A stretch of DNA of 64,000 nt, taken from positions 61,110,957-61,174,956 of the forward strand of contig CM055096.1 in NCBI GenBank assembly GCA_029204225.1, read 5' to 3'. The notes beneath the pieces are model-generated. The model searched no databases, was not told where the DNA came from, and saw only the letters and a program-made list of their open reading frames with translations. This document shows positions 49,301-62,022 of the stretch, piece by piece. The stretch's first letter is position 1. Each line of letters starts with the position of its first letter. Source of the DNA: Diphasiastrum complanatum. Lineage: Eukaryota > Streptophyta > Lycopodiopsida > Lycopodiales > Lycopodiaceae. The translations under genes were made by a program, and so were the position numbers.

Positions 49301-50967
49301 TTTATTTAGATGACTGGCATGCCTATCAGATGGATACCACAAATTCACATTTGACCTTGTGACTTAAACAGAAGAATTAACATGGTTCCACATTACATTC
49401 TGATCCTTCCAAGTTAATGATAAGCTTCGAATCCCCATGGATCCAAGAGCATGAACTCAAGGGGAAAGCTTCTATCAATTAACAGATCCAATGTAATCCA
49501 CATATCAAATTCCACTTCTAACATCACAAATGTCATCCAAAACTACGGATAATTCAATGCTTACAAAGATATCAGTTATAAATTCAACTAAATGAATTAT
49601 ATTCATGAAATTAATAACCGGTATCAAGAAATTATTTACTGGGATTTACCTAAAATCCTAACTACGAAATACATTTCCTTATCACACTTACTAACTCCGA
49701 TTCCCACTCTTCTTCCCTCCTTAGAATTTTCAGTTCCTTGAAAATCTTTCAGCTAAGGTATCAAGAAGACGTCAAGACATTAGTAAATGATTACTGTAGG
49801 AAAAAAAAAATCTGAAACAATTTCATTTCTATCCTATACCTGGGTTGAATAACTGATATACCAAAAATCAACTACTAGTATGAAAAACACTATTAGTCTG
49901 ATCTTTTGAATATAATTCACCATAGGATTTAACTGGAAATGAAATCAGTTTTTTATTAATTCTTATTATTATGATTTTTCTAATAAAATTGGACTGTTCT
50001 CTCTTTTCACTTACTGGCTTAAGAATTAGTTTGTTAAAGTTATTTGTAATTAATGAAAAATTCATAAAATTTGGATTCGGATACTTTCTATCCTGTATTC
50101 ACTACAAATAATTTTGTCGAATAAAGAATTACCTCCAAATACTATGATCTTTATTCCATTAATTATTTAACAAGTATTTCAAAAGCTTTGGTTTGTTCAA
50201 TTTTAGTGATAAAAATTCATCAAAAATCACAATAACCAATTGATTGGTGTTCTACCAATTTGAAAAGGAGAAAACAAAACATAATTTAACTCTATTCACT
50301 GGGAGTACCAATACTCCAGAGTTAATTGGTTTAAATAGCATCGTATCAAGGAATCAGATTTTTAGACTGGGTATATGCCTGAGAGCTGTACCACTTTCTT
50401 AGTTCCGTCAAGATCGGCTTCGGAAAAAAAAATCCCTCCGAGAAATCGATTAATACTGCTTGACCACAAATAATGATACTCAAGTTTCACATAATCTGGA
50501 CTTACATTGCTAAAAGCCGAATGCCAAGTTGATAAGAGCGTATGACATGCATATTGTCCATGGAGAAAGAAAATCCAATTTTCTTTTAACCATAAACGAG
50601 AAACAATATACAAAACCATGGTTACATTTCGACAAACGAGCACCAAGAAACCTAAGCTCCTCTAACAAGGTGCAGTAACTTAAAATTTCCGAGTTAATTC
50701 CAAGAATCAACTCTTTAAGTTACAACCTTCAAATCCAACTCGATCTTTGGATGATTGTCATGCAACAATCCATGCAATTACAGAATTGCAAATTGTCATC
50801 AAGCTACAACTCCACCTTTCATTAAAAAAAAATCCATGATACCCACAAGGGCCACTCACGACCTATAGCAAAACCTAATAGGGTTTTTAAAAGAGATTGA
50901 AAGAGGAATTGGATGTTGTTATAGCCGCCACCATCGGGATAGAGAAGACCTCCAGCTGCGATCTCTT
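46313..50967. other. Non-coding interior of the LARD-like element
   Basis: Uniformly AT-rich. I saw no frame over about 100 codons, no zinc knuckle, no RT motif and no obvious nested element. Confidence 0.6.
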
Positions 50968-51132
<165 letters not shown>

Positions 51133-52428
51133 ACAAGCACAACTAGGTTCTGAATCGCGTCACTCACGATCCAAATGACAGGTCTCAACCGCTCTCCATC
51201 GCCTGGGAATAAGTCTACACTCTCTATCAGCGACCTGTTGCCATCAGGTTAACCTCCAGGCCTGAAATCGATCTAATGCTTACAGCTCTGAACCCTAGCA
51301 CTTCCCACATTCAAATCGTGAATCCTCTAACACTGTCCTTACTCTCTCCAGGAAACAAGTGAAAGTTGCATGATTATTCCCCTGAATAATCGAACAAATG
51401 CATCTTCTACCCACAATCCAACAACGAGAAAAGGTATTTTCACAAATTAAGAAGACTTAAAATGTTAGGAAGGGCGAGCAGCAGTGTTAAGACATCACCA
51501 ATCCCAAGTACTTAGGAGACAAAGACATAGACAACAGTTTGCCTACCATCTTCAAATCTGACTTACAAGGCAGAGCAAAGCCTGACAACCACATAGCCCC
51601 TGGGTTTTCTGTCAGCAACTCCTATGCAAAACAAAAAAAAATGAGAATACCACACAATGCTAGAACCTGTTGTCTCATGGCTTTCAATAGCAATCCAAGG
51701 CTTCAAATCTCAAAATGAGTTTGAGAATAGGCCTAAACGCTGATAATGGTTCACTAACCAGCGTTACTACTCTTCTAACACTCATGCATGAGGCATCTCA
51801 AAAAGTATAAATATTGTCCCTGTTTTTTTCAGAAACTTACCAGTTTATATCTAAGATAAACTAGGAATCCTACTGATGAAATGGCCTGGTTTGCAGGATT
51901 CAACTCCAAAACACCTTATTCTCAACCCCTATATAGAGAAATGACAAAATTGCAATTCACATTATGTTATATTTTGGTTGTAAATAGATTCATGTAATAG
52001 CATCACTAATAGTTTAATTCTTCTGAAAAAATTGATTTTCATCAATCAATCATTAAACAAAGTTAGTCATGCATGAATCCATACCACCAACAACATAACA
52101 GATTCTTGCATCTATCCAAATCCCCAAAGTATGTGTAAGAAACAAGCCTAATGATTCACACATGCAAAACATTAAGCATGAATTGGAATTCTTCTCAAAA
52201 ACCAAAAAATTCAGAATGAAATTACAAGACTAATTCTCAACTTCTCCTTCAAAATTAAAACATGTCGATAGGCACGTTACCGACAATTTTGAAGAGCTCC
52301 AAGAATTAACAATTCCAATTCCAAACCTCCTTTGAGAATTCATCACTCCAAACCGGGATGCTCCAAGTGCTTTGATCTTCCAATTTGATGTAGAGCTTGC
52401 CTCCACTCCTATCCAAGACCGCATCTTA

Positions 52429-52446
52429 GCCGGGCTCTGATACCAA
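52429..52446 (-). other. Primer-binding site (initiator Met-tRNA) of the LARD-like element
   Basis: Minus strand TGGTATCAGAGCCCGG follows the right-hand LTR after one base. The first 12 bases fit the 3' end of plant initiator Met-tRNA. It fixes the orientation of the element. Confidence 0.75.
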
Positions 52447-52760
52447 TGTATAGACCCTAAAGGATTACCCCTAAGATGAGGATAGGAGAACACAAAAGGA
52501 GAGACTATGGAGCCAAACCACCCAACCAAACCTAGACCAAATTTGGATCTAGCCCCCAGGCTATACTATGTGAAGCAAGAGGAGGAGAGAGAAACTGGTA
52601 ACCTAAACCCAATATGTCGACGGGAGAATCCCTACCTCATTATATAGAACAGGCCTCAACTTGGAATTAAATCTCGGCGTGACCAATAATCTTGAACACT
52701 GGAGGTCCGGTCTACCATATTAGGACTATTCCAGGTCCTTAACCAAATATGGCCATAACA
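52447..52760 (-). repeat. 5' LTR of the LARD-like element, with internal deletion
   Basis: 314 bp. It aligns with the 474-bp LTR except for a deletion of about 160 bp between CATTATATAGA and CAGGCCTCAACTTGG. This removes the region that follows the TATATA box-like string. Confidence 0.7.
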
Positions 52761-54033
52761 ATTAGCCATGGTCTACGTCGTACATCAACTCTGACACTAT
52801 TTGCTAGGCCAAACCTTTGCTTTCTACACAGACCATCAAGCCCTATTATATATTGTTAATAAATCTTGTAAAACGGGATGCATAGCTCGATGGCTCTTAA
52901 TACTTGAGGAATTCAATTTTTGAGTAGTCGTTAGGAAAGGAACACAACACTTCATGGCCGATTACCTTTCTAGACTTCTCAATGCTGAAAAGGCTGATGC
53001 ACCAGACAACAATGATCTACCTGAGGCATGTCTTTTTCAGATCGACGCCACTCCCTTGTGGTCTAAGGAAATCACTCAGCTTCTAGCCACAGGCCGACTC
53101 AAAGAGGGCCTAAAAACAGTAGCAAAAAGAAATTTTTTGCTTAAGGCAGGACCCTTTCAACTCATAGTAGGACAATTATATAAAAGGGGCACTAACGGTA
53201 TTATACACAAATGCACTTATGAGTCTGAGATACGTCCTATCATATCTCAGGCACATGAGGGAATTGGTGGCGGTCACTTCTCAGCTGAAGCGACTGCTAA
53301 GATCATCCTCATAGCGAGCTTATGGTAGCCATCACTGTTTAAGAATACCTTTGCTATCTTAAAACATGTGATATTTGCCAACGAGCCAAAAAAAATACAA
53401 AAGCAGACTTCACCCCGTTGACACCCATTATAGAAGGCGAAGCCTTCTATAAATGGGGTATAGATTTTGTTAGGCCCATCCGCAAAGAACACCCAAGCAC
53501 GCTATATCCTGATCGCAATGGATTATGCAACCAATGCGAAGCACGTGCAACAAAGGACGCCAATGCGAAGACTGTAGCACGTTCTTTTTATGAAAATATT
53601 ATTACGCGTTTTGGCTGTCCAATTGAGCTGGTTAGTGACCGAGACACTCACTTCTTAAATGAAGTGATCGATAATCTCCTACGCCATTACCTTGATGTCC
53701 ACCGCAAAAGTACTCTATACTATCCTAGATGTAATGGCTAGGCTGAATCCACCAACAAGACCATTTATAAGATCCTAACCAAGATAGTCGAAATGGGTCG
53801 ATCAGATTGGGAAACCAAACTGTTCTCCACTATCTGGGACACTGGATGGGTTACCCCATTCCATCTTGTATATGGTCAAGAGGTAGTAATGCATGTTGAA
53901 TTCCTAGTTCCTTCCTTGTGAGTCATGCAAGCTTTCTCTACATATCTATGTGAAAAAGCTACAATTGAACAACAAGTCCAAAATATGCTATTTATGTTAG
54001 CCCAATTGTGTGAGACTCGACTCATATCGTATC
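52761..54033 (+). pseudogene. Ty3/gypsy RNase H end and integrase
   Basis: Continues the interrupted RNase H: AMVYVVHQL, FAFYTDHQALLYIVNK, then ARWLLILEEF and GTQHFMADYLSRLL. The integrase follows: QAHEGIGGGHFSAEATAKI (H2 part), WGIDFV (about 53455), FGCPIELVSDRDTHFLNEVI (about 53610, central D) and LVYGQEVVM (about 53868). Several stops and frame changes inactivate it. It breaks at solo LTR B. Confidence 0.75.
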
Positions 54034-54922
54034 TGTTGGAAGTATTTCTTCTTTCTACGGTGGCTAGGTCTAATGAGGGGTTCGTGCGTAGTATAGTGGT
54101 AGACCGGTCGTCGACCTTCTAAGTTCTACAAAGCTTAACAACTGTGAAATAAAAACACAAATGAAAAGGGAGTACCAAGGCTTCCCAATTGGTGCTCGGA
54201 ATAGAAACTAATTAAGGTGTGGCTAAGGCAGTACCCAACTAGCCACCACTTGGAAAGTGAATAAACTTGCTAAGGCGGTACCCAACTAACAAGGATCAAG
54301 AATAAACTAGGCTTGCTAAGGCTTCCCAACTAGTAAACCGTAAAACTAATACTAACTCCCAAAGGGAAATGAAATAATAAATTGCAGCTAACTAAATAAT
54401 TAACAATCCAATGAAAGGAGGCAAGAGGAGGCCCGAGCACCTTCCCTCAAGCTATGCACCTTCCAATGGGGACACAAGTGAAATAGCAAGATAATCTCAA
54501 AAGAGATAGCAATTTAGCATAATCTCAAAAGTGTTATTTTGCAAGGAAAATGCCTCTCTTCTTATAGCAAGAAGGGCCTCCCATAAGTCTCCACTAACTT
54601 ATGGGATTAGAATTCGAACTTGCCATTCTAAGGCTTCTCCACTTCTAACTTTGAAAGCTCAAGTCTCTAAAGTTAGAACTTTAAGATAACTTAGAATCTT
54701 TATTTTAAGCTTAAGTTTCTAAGTTTAAGTTTCTATCTTAAGTTTCTTACTTAGAAGTTTAGAATTTATTTAAGCTTCTACTTTGTAGTTTATTAAGCTT
54801 CTACCCATGGTCTTATAACACACATGCCATAGTAGAAGTTTATTAACAAGTGCTCACACGTGGACTTACAATACACATGCCACGATGTTTTATTTTACTT
54901 TGTTTTTACTTTGTTGCTAACA
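54034..54922. mobile_element. Solo LTR B (889 bp), different family
   Basis: Begins TGTTGGAAG and ends GCTAACA, flanked by perfect GTATC duplications (54029-54033 and 54923-54927). It carries loose repeats of AAGCTTCT/AAGTTTCT and of GGCTTCCCAACTA/GGCGGTACCCAACTA. No coding capacity. It shares no clear similarity with solo LTR A. Orientation unknown. Confidence 0.8.
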
Positions 54923-55010
54923 GTATCACGCACAATTAATTAACAAACGTTGCCAAAAGGCCTGGCATGATCGTCACTTGTGCAATAAAGACTTACACTT
55001 AGGTGATCGA
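54923..55010 (+). pseudogene. Ty3/gypsy integrase C-terminal piece
   Basis: After the GTATC duplication the frame reads KRCQKAWHDRHL then LHLGD, the typical region after the integrase core of plant gypsy elements. It confirms that the host element continues past solo LTR B. Confidence 0.65.
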
Positions 55011-55885
55011 CCGAGTATCTTCATCACGTTCTCGACCGAATATTTACATCACCATCTTGACATACTGTTTCCATCACCATCTCGACCGAGCCACCCCCTA
55101 AAAGACCGAACATGAGCATCATGATGTTAACGGTCAAGAAGCAGCCAACACCAAATGGCTCCCACCAGGATCCAGCAGCTGAAGGATCTTCCGTGGCACA
55201 ACAAGCTGATACATCCAAGGCCAAGCTTCCTGAAACACGCTAGCGGAGGACCGGATCAAAAATGATGGTGAAGGAGAGATCTTCAGATAGCACGGAGACA
55301 GATGGTTCCGAATCGGAGGGTGAAAAGCTTACACATAAACCACGAGCCACGAGACAAGCCACATCATCTCAACAGACATCGTTGAACTCGATAGATTCTC
55401 AAGATACAAGTTCCACTTCTGATTTAGCATCCCAACAATACTCCTCACCCACACACGTCATCGACAGGGCTGATGGAGTAACCACATCTGGAGCAATAGA
55501 CACCGATAAAGATTCCCGAGCAGCATCAGTTTCAGTGAAAACTCCCCCCATGCTACTTACAACGTCGATGCCACCAACCTCACCAAAGGCACAAATTTTG
55601 GGAGGGGGGGGGAGTTCAATGATCAGCCTGTCCGAGACCAGCTACTACATGCACTGATTGGTAAGCCAACAACAGGTGCTGAAAAATAAGGTCAGACATC
55701 AGGAACAACCGAGCAAAAAAAGTCAATAAAAGAAAAAGAAAAAGAGACCAAAGCTAATCAAAATGGATCTGAATATTACAAGTGTCATTTCACATGTGTG
55801 GATAGGTCCTCACACGTGTGGATCCACATAGATGTCAAATACATCAAAAAAATCCATGTGAAAATTGCTAAATTCTAACTCCTCC
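55011..55885. other. Stretch with one unrecognised open frame
   Basis: A + strand frame at 55262-55657 (131 codons) is Ser/Thr-rich with no recognisable domain; it may be the 3' part of the gypsy element or a chance frame. Short TCGACCGA-containing units repeat at 55000-55090. The right end (about 55700-55880) is probably the decayed 3' LTR of the minus-strand copia relic, since a CTCCTCCTCAAT purine tract (minus strand) lies at about 55879-55891. Confidence 0.35.
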
Positions 55886-56543
55886 TCAATCTTGACATGA
55901 TACATCTATAGTACATCTATCTACAACTCCTAAAGCTGATTTAAACTTGATAAATGAAGCCTTTGGCAAGGCTTTAGTGAGTAGATTAGCAAGGCAATCT
56001 GAAGAAGACACATGATGTAGCCTGATCTCTTTTGCTTGAACCTTTTCCCTCACAAAATGGTGAGCAATCTCTATGTGCTTGCTCCTTGCATGGAATGTGG
56101 GATTGGTTGCTAGTGCTTGGCTTGATTGGTTGTCACAATATGTTATTGGCTGCTCCTCGGCCCCATGACTTGCAACTCCACCAAAAGCCTCTTCAACCAT
56201 AGGATCTCCTTTGCTGTTGATGTTAGTGCCTTGTATTCCGACTTGGTTGAAGATAGAGAAATAGTATCTTGCTTTTTGGAAAGCCAAGGCCAAAAGGTAA
56301 CAAAAGCACTTGTGGACCTCCTATCCACTTTATCACCTGCAAAATCAGCATCCGAATATGCCCTCAAGGCAAGATTAGATCCATCATACAAAATGCCAAA
56401 GTTCTTGGTGGCCGAGATGTACTTCAACACCCTTTTTGCATTTTTCCAATGACAAACTAATGGATTTTGCATAGATTAGCTTAGTTTACCCACACTATAA
56501 CTTAGATCAGGCCTAGTTGTACTAAGATAGATCAAGGAGCCTA
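55886..56543 (-). pseudogene. Copia RNase H, 3' half of an old copia relic
   Basis: On the minus strand: IYLSTTRPDLSYSV, HWKNAKRVLKYISATKNFG, YSDADFAGDKVDRRSTSAF, WLSKKQDTISLSSTKSEYKA, then YCDNQSSQALATNPTFHARS and HIEIAHHFVREKV. This is the copia RNase H with its conserved end. One frame change and a stop interrupt it. It joins the piece at 62705-63262 across the inserted young copia element. Confidence 0.8.
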
Positions 56544-57225
56544 TGTTAAAAATTCACAATTCTAGCTTGACTAGTTTTGGTCATATGACTTGTAAATAGT
56601 TAGATGGTCATGATGTGGCTTGTCACACGTGCCAAATAGCATAGGATTCCATTCATAAGGATGTTCTCAAGTAGACCTAAGTGTTAGAACCTTTGGAATG
56701 AGTCCAAATTATGCTTAGATACAAGGGAGAAAAAATAGGAGCTATTTTTGGTAATTTTTGCATTGTTGAGGGATCTCCAAGATTCCAACCCTAACTTGGT
56801 AGGGATGAAAGATCCACCAAAATTAGAATTAGGGATAGGTTTAGGGCTACTCATACCTTCCCAAAACCGTGATGGATCATGTATATATAGGTGATGATAT
56901 CTCACCAAAATCAATCAAGCAATTTCATGTTTTTTCTCTCATAATGGTGCAATTGCTCTCTATGTTCATAATTGTTTGAGTACTTGTGATTACTAATGAT
57001 TATAGGATTGAATGTAGGTTTGGTGTACAGTGCTCAGACTGTGGGAGGCCATACTTTCACACGTGTGAAGCCTTCTTCAAGGATTTGGGCCATTTAGTGA
57101 GGTTCAAGCATAGATTTTTGATGGATTTTGATGGTTCAACTTGTGCTAATCTTATGAAATCATAATCTATTGTTTCCCTCATTATTTCAAGTGTTTTAGG
57201 ATCCTTATTTGCTGTAATTTTTACA
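56544..57225 (+). repeat. 5' LTR of the young copia element
   Basis: 682 bp, TG...CA. It contains a TATATATAGG string at about 56880-56890, a likely TATA box. Confidence 0.9.
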
Positions 57226-57238
57226 TGGTATTAGAGCC
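57226..57238 (+). other. Primer-binding site of the young copia element
   Basis: TGGTATTAGAGCC follows the 5' LTR directly. It matches the initiator Met-tRNA site TGGTATCAGAGCC with one mismatch. Confidence 0.85.
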
Positions 57239-58036
57239 TAAAGGCTGAAATGAGCTAAATCCTTGGTTTGCATTCAATTTGATCACAATTTTTGATCTAA
57301 ATCTTGTGTAGATTGGATCTTAGCATCTAGTATTGATTCTAGAACTCAAAGTGAGTCAAATACATTGGAGATTGGTGTTGTGTGACTTCATTTGCAGGTG
57401 TTTAGGTGTCTAAAACCAGAGGCAAAGTTGAATTCAATTCACATTACCAAGATAGCAAGTTTTGCTTGCTCCAAGCATTGATTTCTAAGCGAGGTTTGGA
57501 GGTGATTTCATAGAGAAGGCTTTCTAGCATTCAAGGAGAGGGAAGATCAGAGTTTTGGGGACTCTTCAAGGCTGTTCTAAGGTGTAGTAGGCACCTCATA
57601 AAGTGATTTAGGTTCAGTCCAACCATTGCTTGACTTATGCACCAAATTAGATCAATTTTTCATCAATTTTGATCATTTTTTGCTTGTGATTGGATAGTAG
57701 ATTGTGTTGCATCCTCATTAAGTTCCATTTAGATCTTTTACAAGTGATTTTGGAAGTATATTAGGTTGCTGAAATTCACTCTTGATCAGATCATTTGGAA
57801 GCTTTAATGTTCTTTATAGAAAGAGGGGCAATTCTACTAGTATTGTCTACTTCAATCAAGCAAGTGCATTGTTTCTAGTATTCTATGATTTGATTTTGTT
57901 AGAGATCATTCTTAGATCTTTATAGGAAGTCTATTACTGATCTTTTCAGGTCCCTAAGAAGTGGGATAAGGTAGACCTTCAATCAAATCAATAGAAGTAA
58001 CCTTCATTTGTGTCAAGTCCTTGATTAGGAGACTAG
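57239..58036 (+). other. Leader of the young copia element
   Basis: About 800 bp between PBS and the polyprotein ATG, AT-rich, without a long frame. It should hold the packaging region; no element can be pinpointed. Confidence 0.6.
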
Positions 58037-61000
58037 ATGGCATCTATAAATGCATATCTTTTGGATACTAATGAAAGCCTCAACAAAACTAACTATTCCA
58101 TATGGAAAGTTAGAATGGAATCTATCATGATCATGCAAGATCTGATGGAAATTGTAAATGGTAAGGAGGGTGAACCTATTCATCCTCAAGAAAAAGCCAA
58201 ATACATCAAGAGGTGCAATGTTGCACTACATTGCATAAAAATGAATGTTGCAAATGAACTCTTAAGAGAGGTAGGAGATTGCACTTCAGCTCAAGATGCT
58301 TGGGAGACTTTGCAAAAGGTCTATGAATCCAAGAACCAAACTAGAATGTTAGCTTTGAAGAATCAAATCTATAGAAGCTATCAAAAGAAAGGAGAGAGTG
58401 CACATACTTTTGTCCTAAGAGTAAAGGAATTGAACAAAGAGCTAGCCTTTATAGGTGACCCTATCAAGGATGAAGAGCTTGTTCAACTCATATTGAATGG
58501 ACTAAGCTTTGAATTTGACAATTTGGTTCAGGGATATGCAATTATGGGTAAGCTACCCATACTTGAAGAACTCCAAGGCACACTCATGGCCGAGGAATCA
58601 AGAAGGAGCCAAATGCAAGAGAGGATGGATAGGCTTTCCATCCAAGGTGGAGATGACCAAGCTCTCTTCACCAAAGGCAAAGGCAAGTCCAAAGCCAAAG
58701 GATCAACATTCAAGAAGTCTACAAAGCTTGAGGATCAAGAAGGACCCCCAAAGGCATCTCCATCAACCACCAAAGTCAAGAAGGACAAATCAAAGGTGAA
58801 GTGCTACTATTGTAGCAAGATGGGGCATTATGCCTCGGAATGCTTCAAGAGGAAGCAAGATAAAAGCCAAGCCAACATGAGCAAAGAGGAGGAGGAGGAG
58901 AGTTCACATGAGGACTCTCTCATGATGTCCATATTTTCTTCAACAAGCTTCAAAGGAGAAGATCCTCCTTGGTGGATTGACTCGGGTGCTAGTTCACACA
59001 TGACTAGTAAAAGGGAGTTTTTCTCTTCTCTCTTATCTTATGATGGACCTATAAAGTCTATCTATACAGCAAATGATGAAGCTTGTAAGATTGAAGGAGT
59101 TGGTAGCATTCCCCTTTGCTTAGGATCTTCCAAAAAGATCAACATAGAAGGTGTTTTGTACATTCCTACAATAACAAAGAATCTAGTAAGTGTTGGCCAA
59201 ATGGTAGACAATGGTTTCAATGTTGACTTTGCTTCAAATGAATGTTTCATCAAGAAGAAGGGTAAGATAGTGGCTAAGGGCACTAGACTTGGCAAACTTT
59301 ATAAGCTGGATGCATTTGTGGATACTAATGTTGTCATGTTGGCCGAGAAGAGCAAGATATCTACCTTTACTTTATGGCACAAAAGACTTGGACATGTCAA
59401 CTCGGGTTCCATGGAGGCTATGATCAAGGAGGAGTATGCTTTAGGCCTACCAAGGTCTATTGGGAAGGAAGACAAGGTTTGTGAAGCTTGTGCCTTATCC
59501 AAGGCACATAAGAAGGTGTTTCCTAACTCCATCACAAAGTCATCTCATCCTCTTGAACTCATACACTCGGATGTGCACATTGCTAGCACCAAATCTAATG
59601 GAGGTTCATCCATGTTTTTAACCTTCATTGATGACTACTCAAGATATTGTTGGGTGTTCTTACTTTCCTTCAAGCCTCAAGTATTTGATACTTTTGTAAA
59701 GTTCAAGTTGTTTGTGGAAAAGCATCATAATCATAGCATCAAGATTCTTAGAAGTGACAATGGTGGAGAATTCATCTCCAATGAGTTCAAGGCCTTTTGT
59801 GAGGAGGAAGGGATCAAGAAAGAGACTTCTTGTCCTTACACTCCTCAACAAAATGGAGTTGCTGAAAGAAGGAATAGAACATAATGTGAATGTTCTAAGG
59901 CTTTAAGATTAGATGCTTGTTTGCCCAAATCCTTTTGGGGTGAGTCTCTTGTATGTGCAAACTACTTGATGAATAGGGTGTCTTGCAAAGCAATTGAAGG
60001 CAAAACTCCTTATGAGATGTTGTATGGAAAGAAACCCAATCTTAATCACTTGAAAGTTTTTGGGTGTATATGTTATGTGCATGTGCCATTGGAAACAAGA
60101 ACCAAGGAGGATCCATCTTCCACAAGAGGGATCATGCTTGGATATGCAAGCTCAAGCAAGGGCTACAAAGTCTATCTCCCATCCTTGAACAAATTTGTTG
60201 TTTCAAGGGATGTCATCTTTGATGAACATCATATGCATATGCTTGAAGAAGGCTCAAGTGCTCCAACAATCAAGAAGAAGATGGCCGAGGAGCAAGATCT
60301 TGGTTTTGAGGAGGAGCTCATGGAGGAGCAAGCACCAAACCCACCTATCACACCAAGGAGATCTTCAAGGGCAAAAGTGGAGCCATCAAGGCTCACATAT
60401 CAAGGGAAAGGACAACAAGTTGAGGGTATCTCATCCACTTCTTATGCTTTATCTAGTTTTGAAGAACCGTCTAATGTTGAAGATGCATTGAACTCCAAAG
60501 AATGGTATAAAGCTATGTTGGATGATTATGATGCCTTGATTGAGAATGAAACTTGGTTGCTTGTTGAGAGACCTCAAAGGAATGTAATAGGATGCAAGTG
60601 GGTCTTCAAGCTTAAGTTGAATGCAAATGGGAGTGTTAACAAACATAAAGCAAGATTAGTTGCAAAAGGTTATGCTCAAGAGAGAGGGATAGACTATGAG
60701 GAAACTTTTGCACCCGTGGCCAAGATGGTCACAATAAGACTAATCATTGCACTTGCATCACATTTTGGATGGATTCTATGTCAAATGGATGTCTCTAATG
60801 CTTTCTTGAATGGTTTTTTGGAAGAGGATATCTATATGGAGCAGCCACAAGGGTTCATCAAGCATGGAATGGAGAACCAAGTATGCCATCTCCAAAGAAG
60901 CATCTATGGCTTGAAGCAAGCCTCGAGATCTTGGAATTCAAAACTACATTGCTATCTTATTTCACTTTCTTTTGTTCAAAGTGAATATGATCCCACTCTT

Positions 61001-62008
61001 TACATTAAGTTTGATGATGTTGGTATTGTACTTTTACTCATTTATGTAGATGACATCATCATTAGTGGAAATAGTGTTGATGGTATTGAAAAAATCAAGA
61101 TAGATCTATCCTTAGAGTTCAAGATGGTAGATCTAGGGTGTCTTCACTTCATCTTAGGCATAGAAGTACTTAGAGGGTCTGATTTTATCTTTACAGGTCA
61201 AGTAAACTATGCTCAAAGTCTTTTGAAAAAGTTTAAGATGGAAGTATGCAAAAGTGTTGACACACCAACGGAGCAAGATGTAAAAGTGCCAAATGAAGAT
61301 GATGAAAGATCCTTCATGGACATCACTTTGTTTAGGCAACTTATAGGTTCCTTAATGTGGATCACTATAACTAGACCAGATCTTAGCTTTAGTGTATGTA
61401 GGTTGAGCCAATCCATGCAAAAGCCATTGAATATCCATTGGAAAAAGGCTAAGAGGATTCTAAGATACATCTCGGGTACATTGGATTTTGGGATTCTATA
61501 TAGAGGAGATGTGATTAACCTTCATGCATTTAGTGATTCAGATTTTGCAGGGGACAAGAGGGATAGGAAATCAACAAGTGCCTATTCAACTTTCATAGGA
61601 GAAGGTGTGGTTTCATGGCTTTCAAAAAAGCAAGAAACTATATCTCTATCTTCAACCGAGGCCGAGTACAAAGCTTTGACAACCACTACAAAGGAGGTAC
61701 TTTGGATCAAGAGATTATTGGTGGAACTAAAGATCATGGATTCAGAGGAGGCACCAATCATCTACAATGACAATATATCATCCCAACACCTTGCATCTAA
61801 CCCAATCTTCCATGCAAGATCTAAGCACATTGAGATATGCCATCACTTTGTGAGAGAAATGGTGCAAGCCAAGGAGATTGCTTTGGAGCATGTTCCAAGC
61901 AATGAATGTGTAGCTGATCTACTTACTAAACCACTTCAAAAGACACCTTTTATGAAGTTCAGATCATCACTTGGAGTGATTAGTAAAGCAATGATTGAAC
62001 CAAGCTAG
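58037..62008 (+). pseudogene. Copia Gag-Pol polyprotein, one in-frame stop
   Basis: 1,323 codons, the usual copia length. Domains in order: Gag (residues about 1-240, starting with the LNKTNYSIWKVRME block); zinc knuckle CX2CX4HX4C (C256, C259, H264, C269); aspartic protease WWIDSGASSH (D315); GAG-pre-integrase LWHKRLGHVN (H448); integrase catalytic residues in SDVH (D512) and SDNGGEF (D574); RT with QMDVSNAFLNG and YVDDI (D1005, D1006); RNase H with SDSDFAGDK (about 1165) and LSSTEAEYKAL. A TAA at 59882-59884 (codon 616), just after the conserved NGVAERRNRT, separates Gag-protease-integrase from RT-RNase H. The rest of the frame is intact, so this copy is inactive by one base or relies on readthrough. 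It drives copy-and-paste transposition via an RNA intermediate. Confidence 0.93.
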
Positions 62009-62022
62009 ATAGTGAGGAGGAG
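62009..62022 (+). other. Polypurine tract of the young copia element
   Basis: ATAGTGAGGAGGAG lies directly before the 3' LTR. Confidence 0.8.

Noticed and set aside
55262-55657. 131-codon Ser/Thr-rich frame as a host gene
   Set aside because: No start context, domain or splice support, and it lies between two retrotransposon relics.
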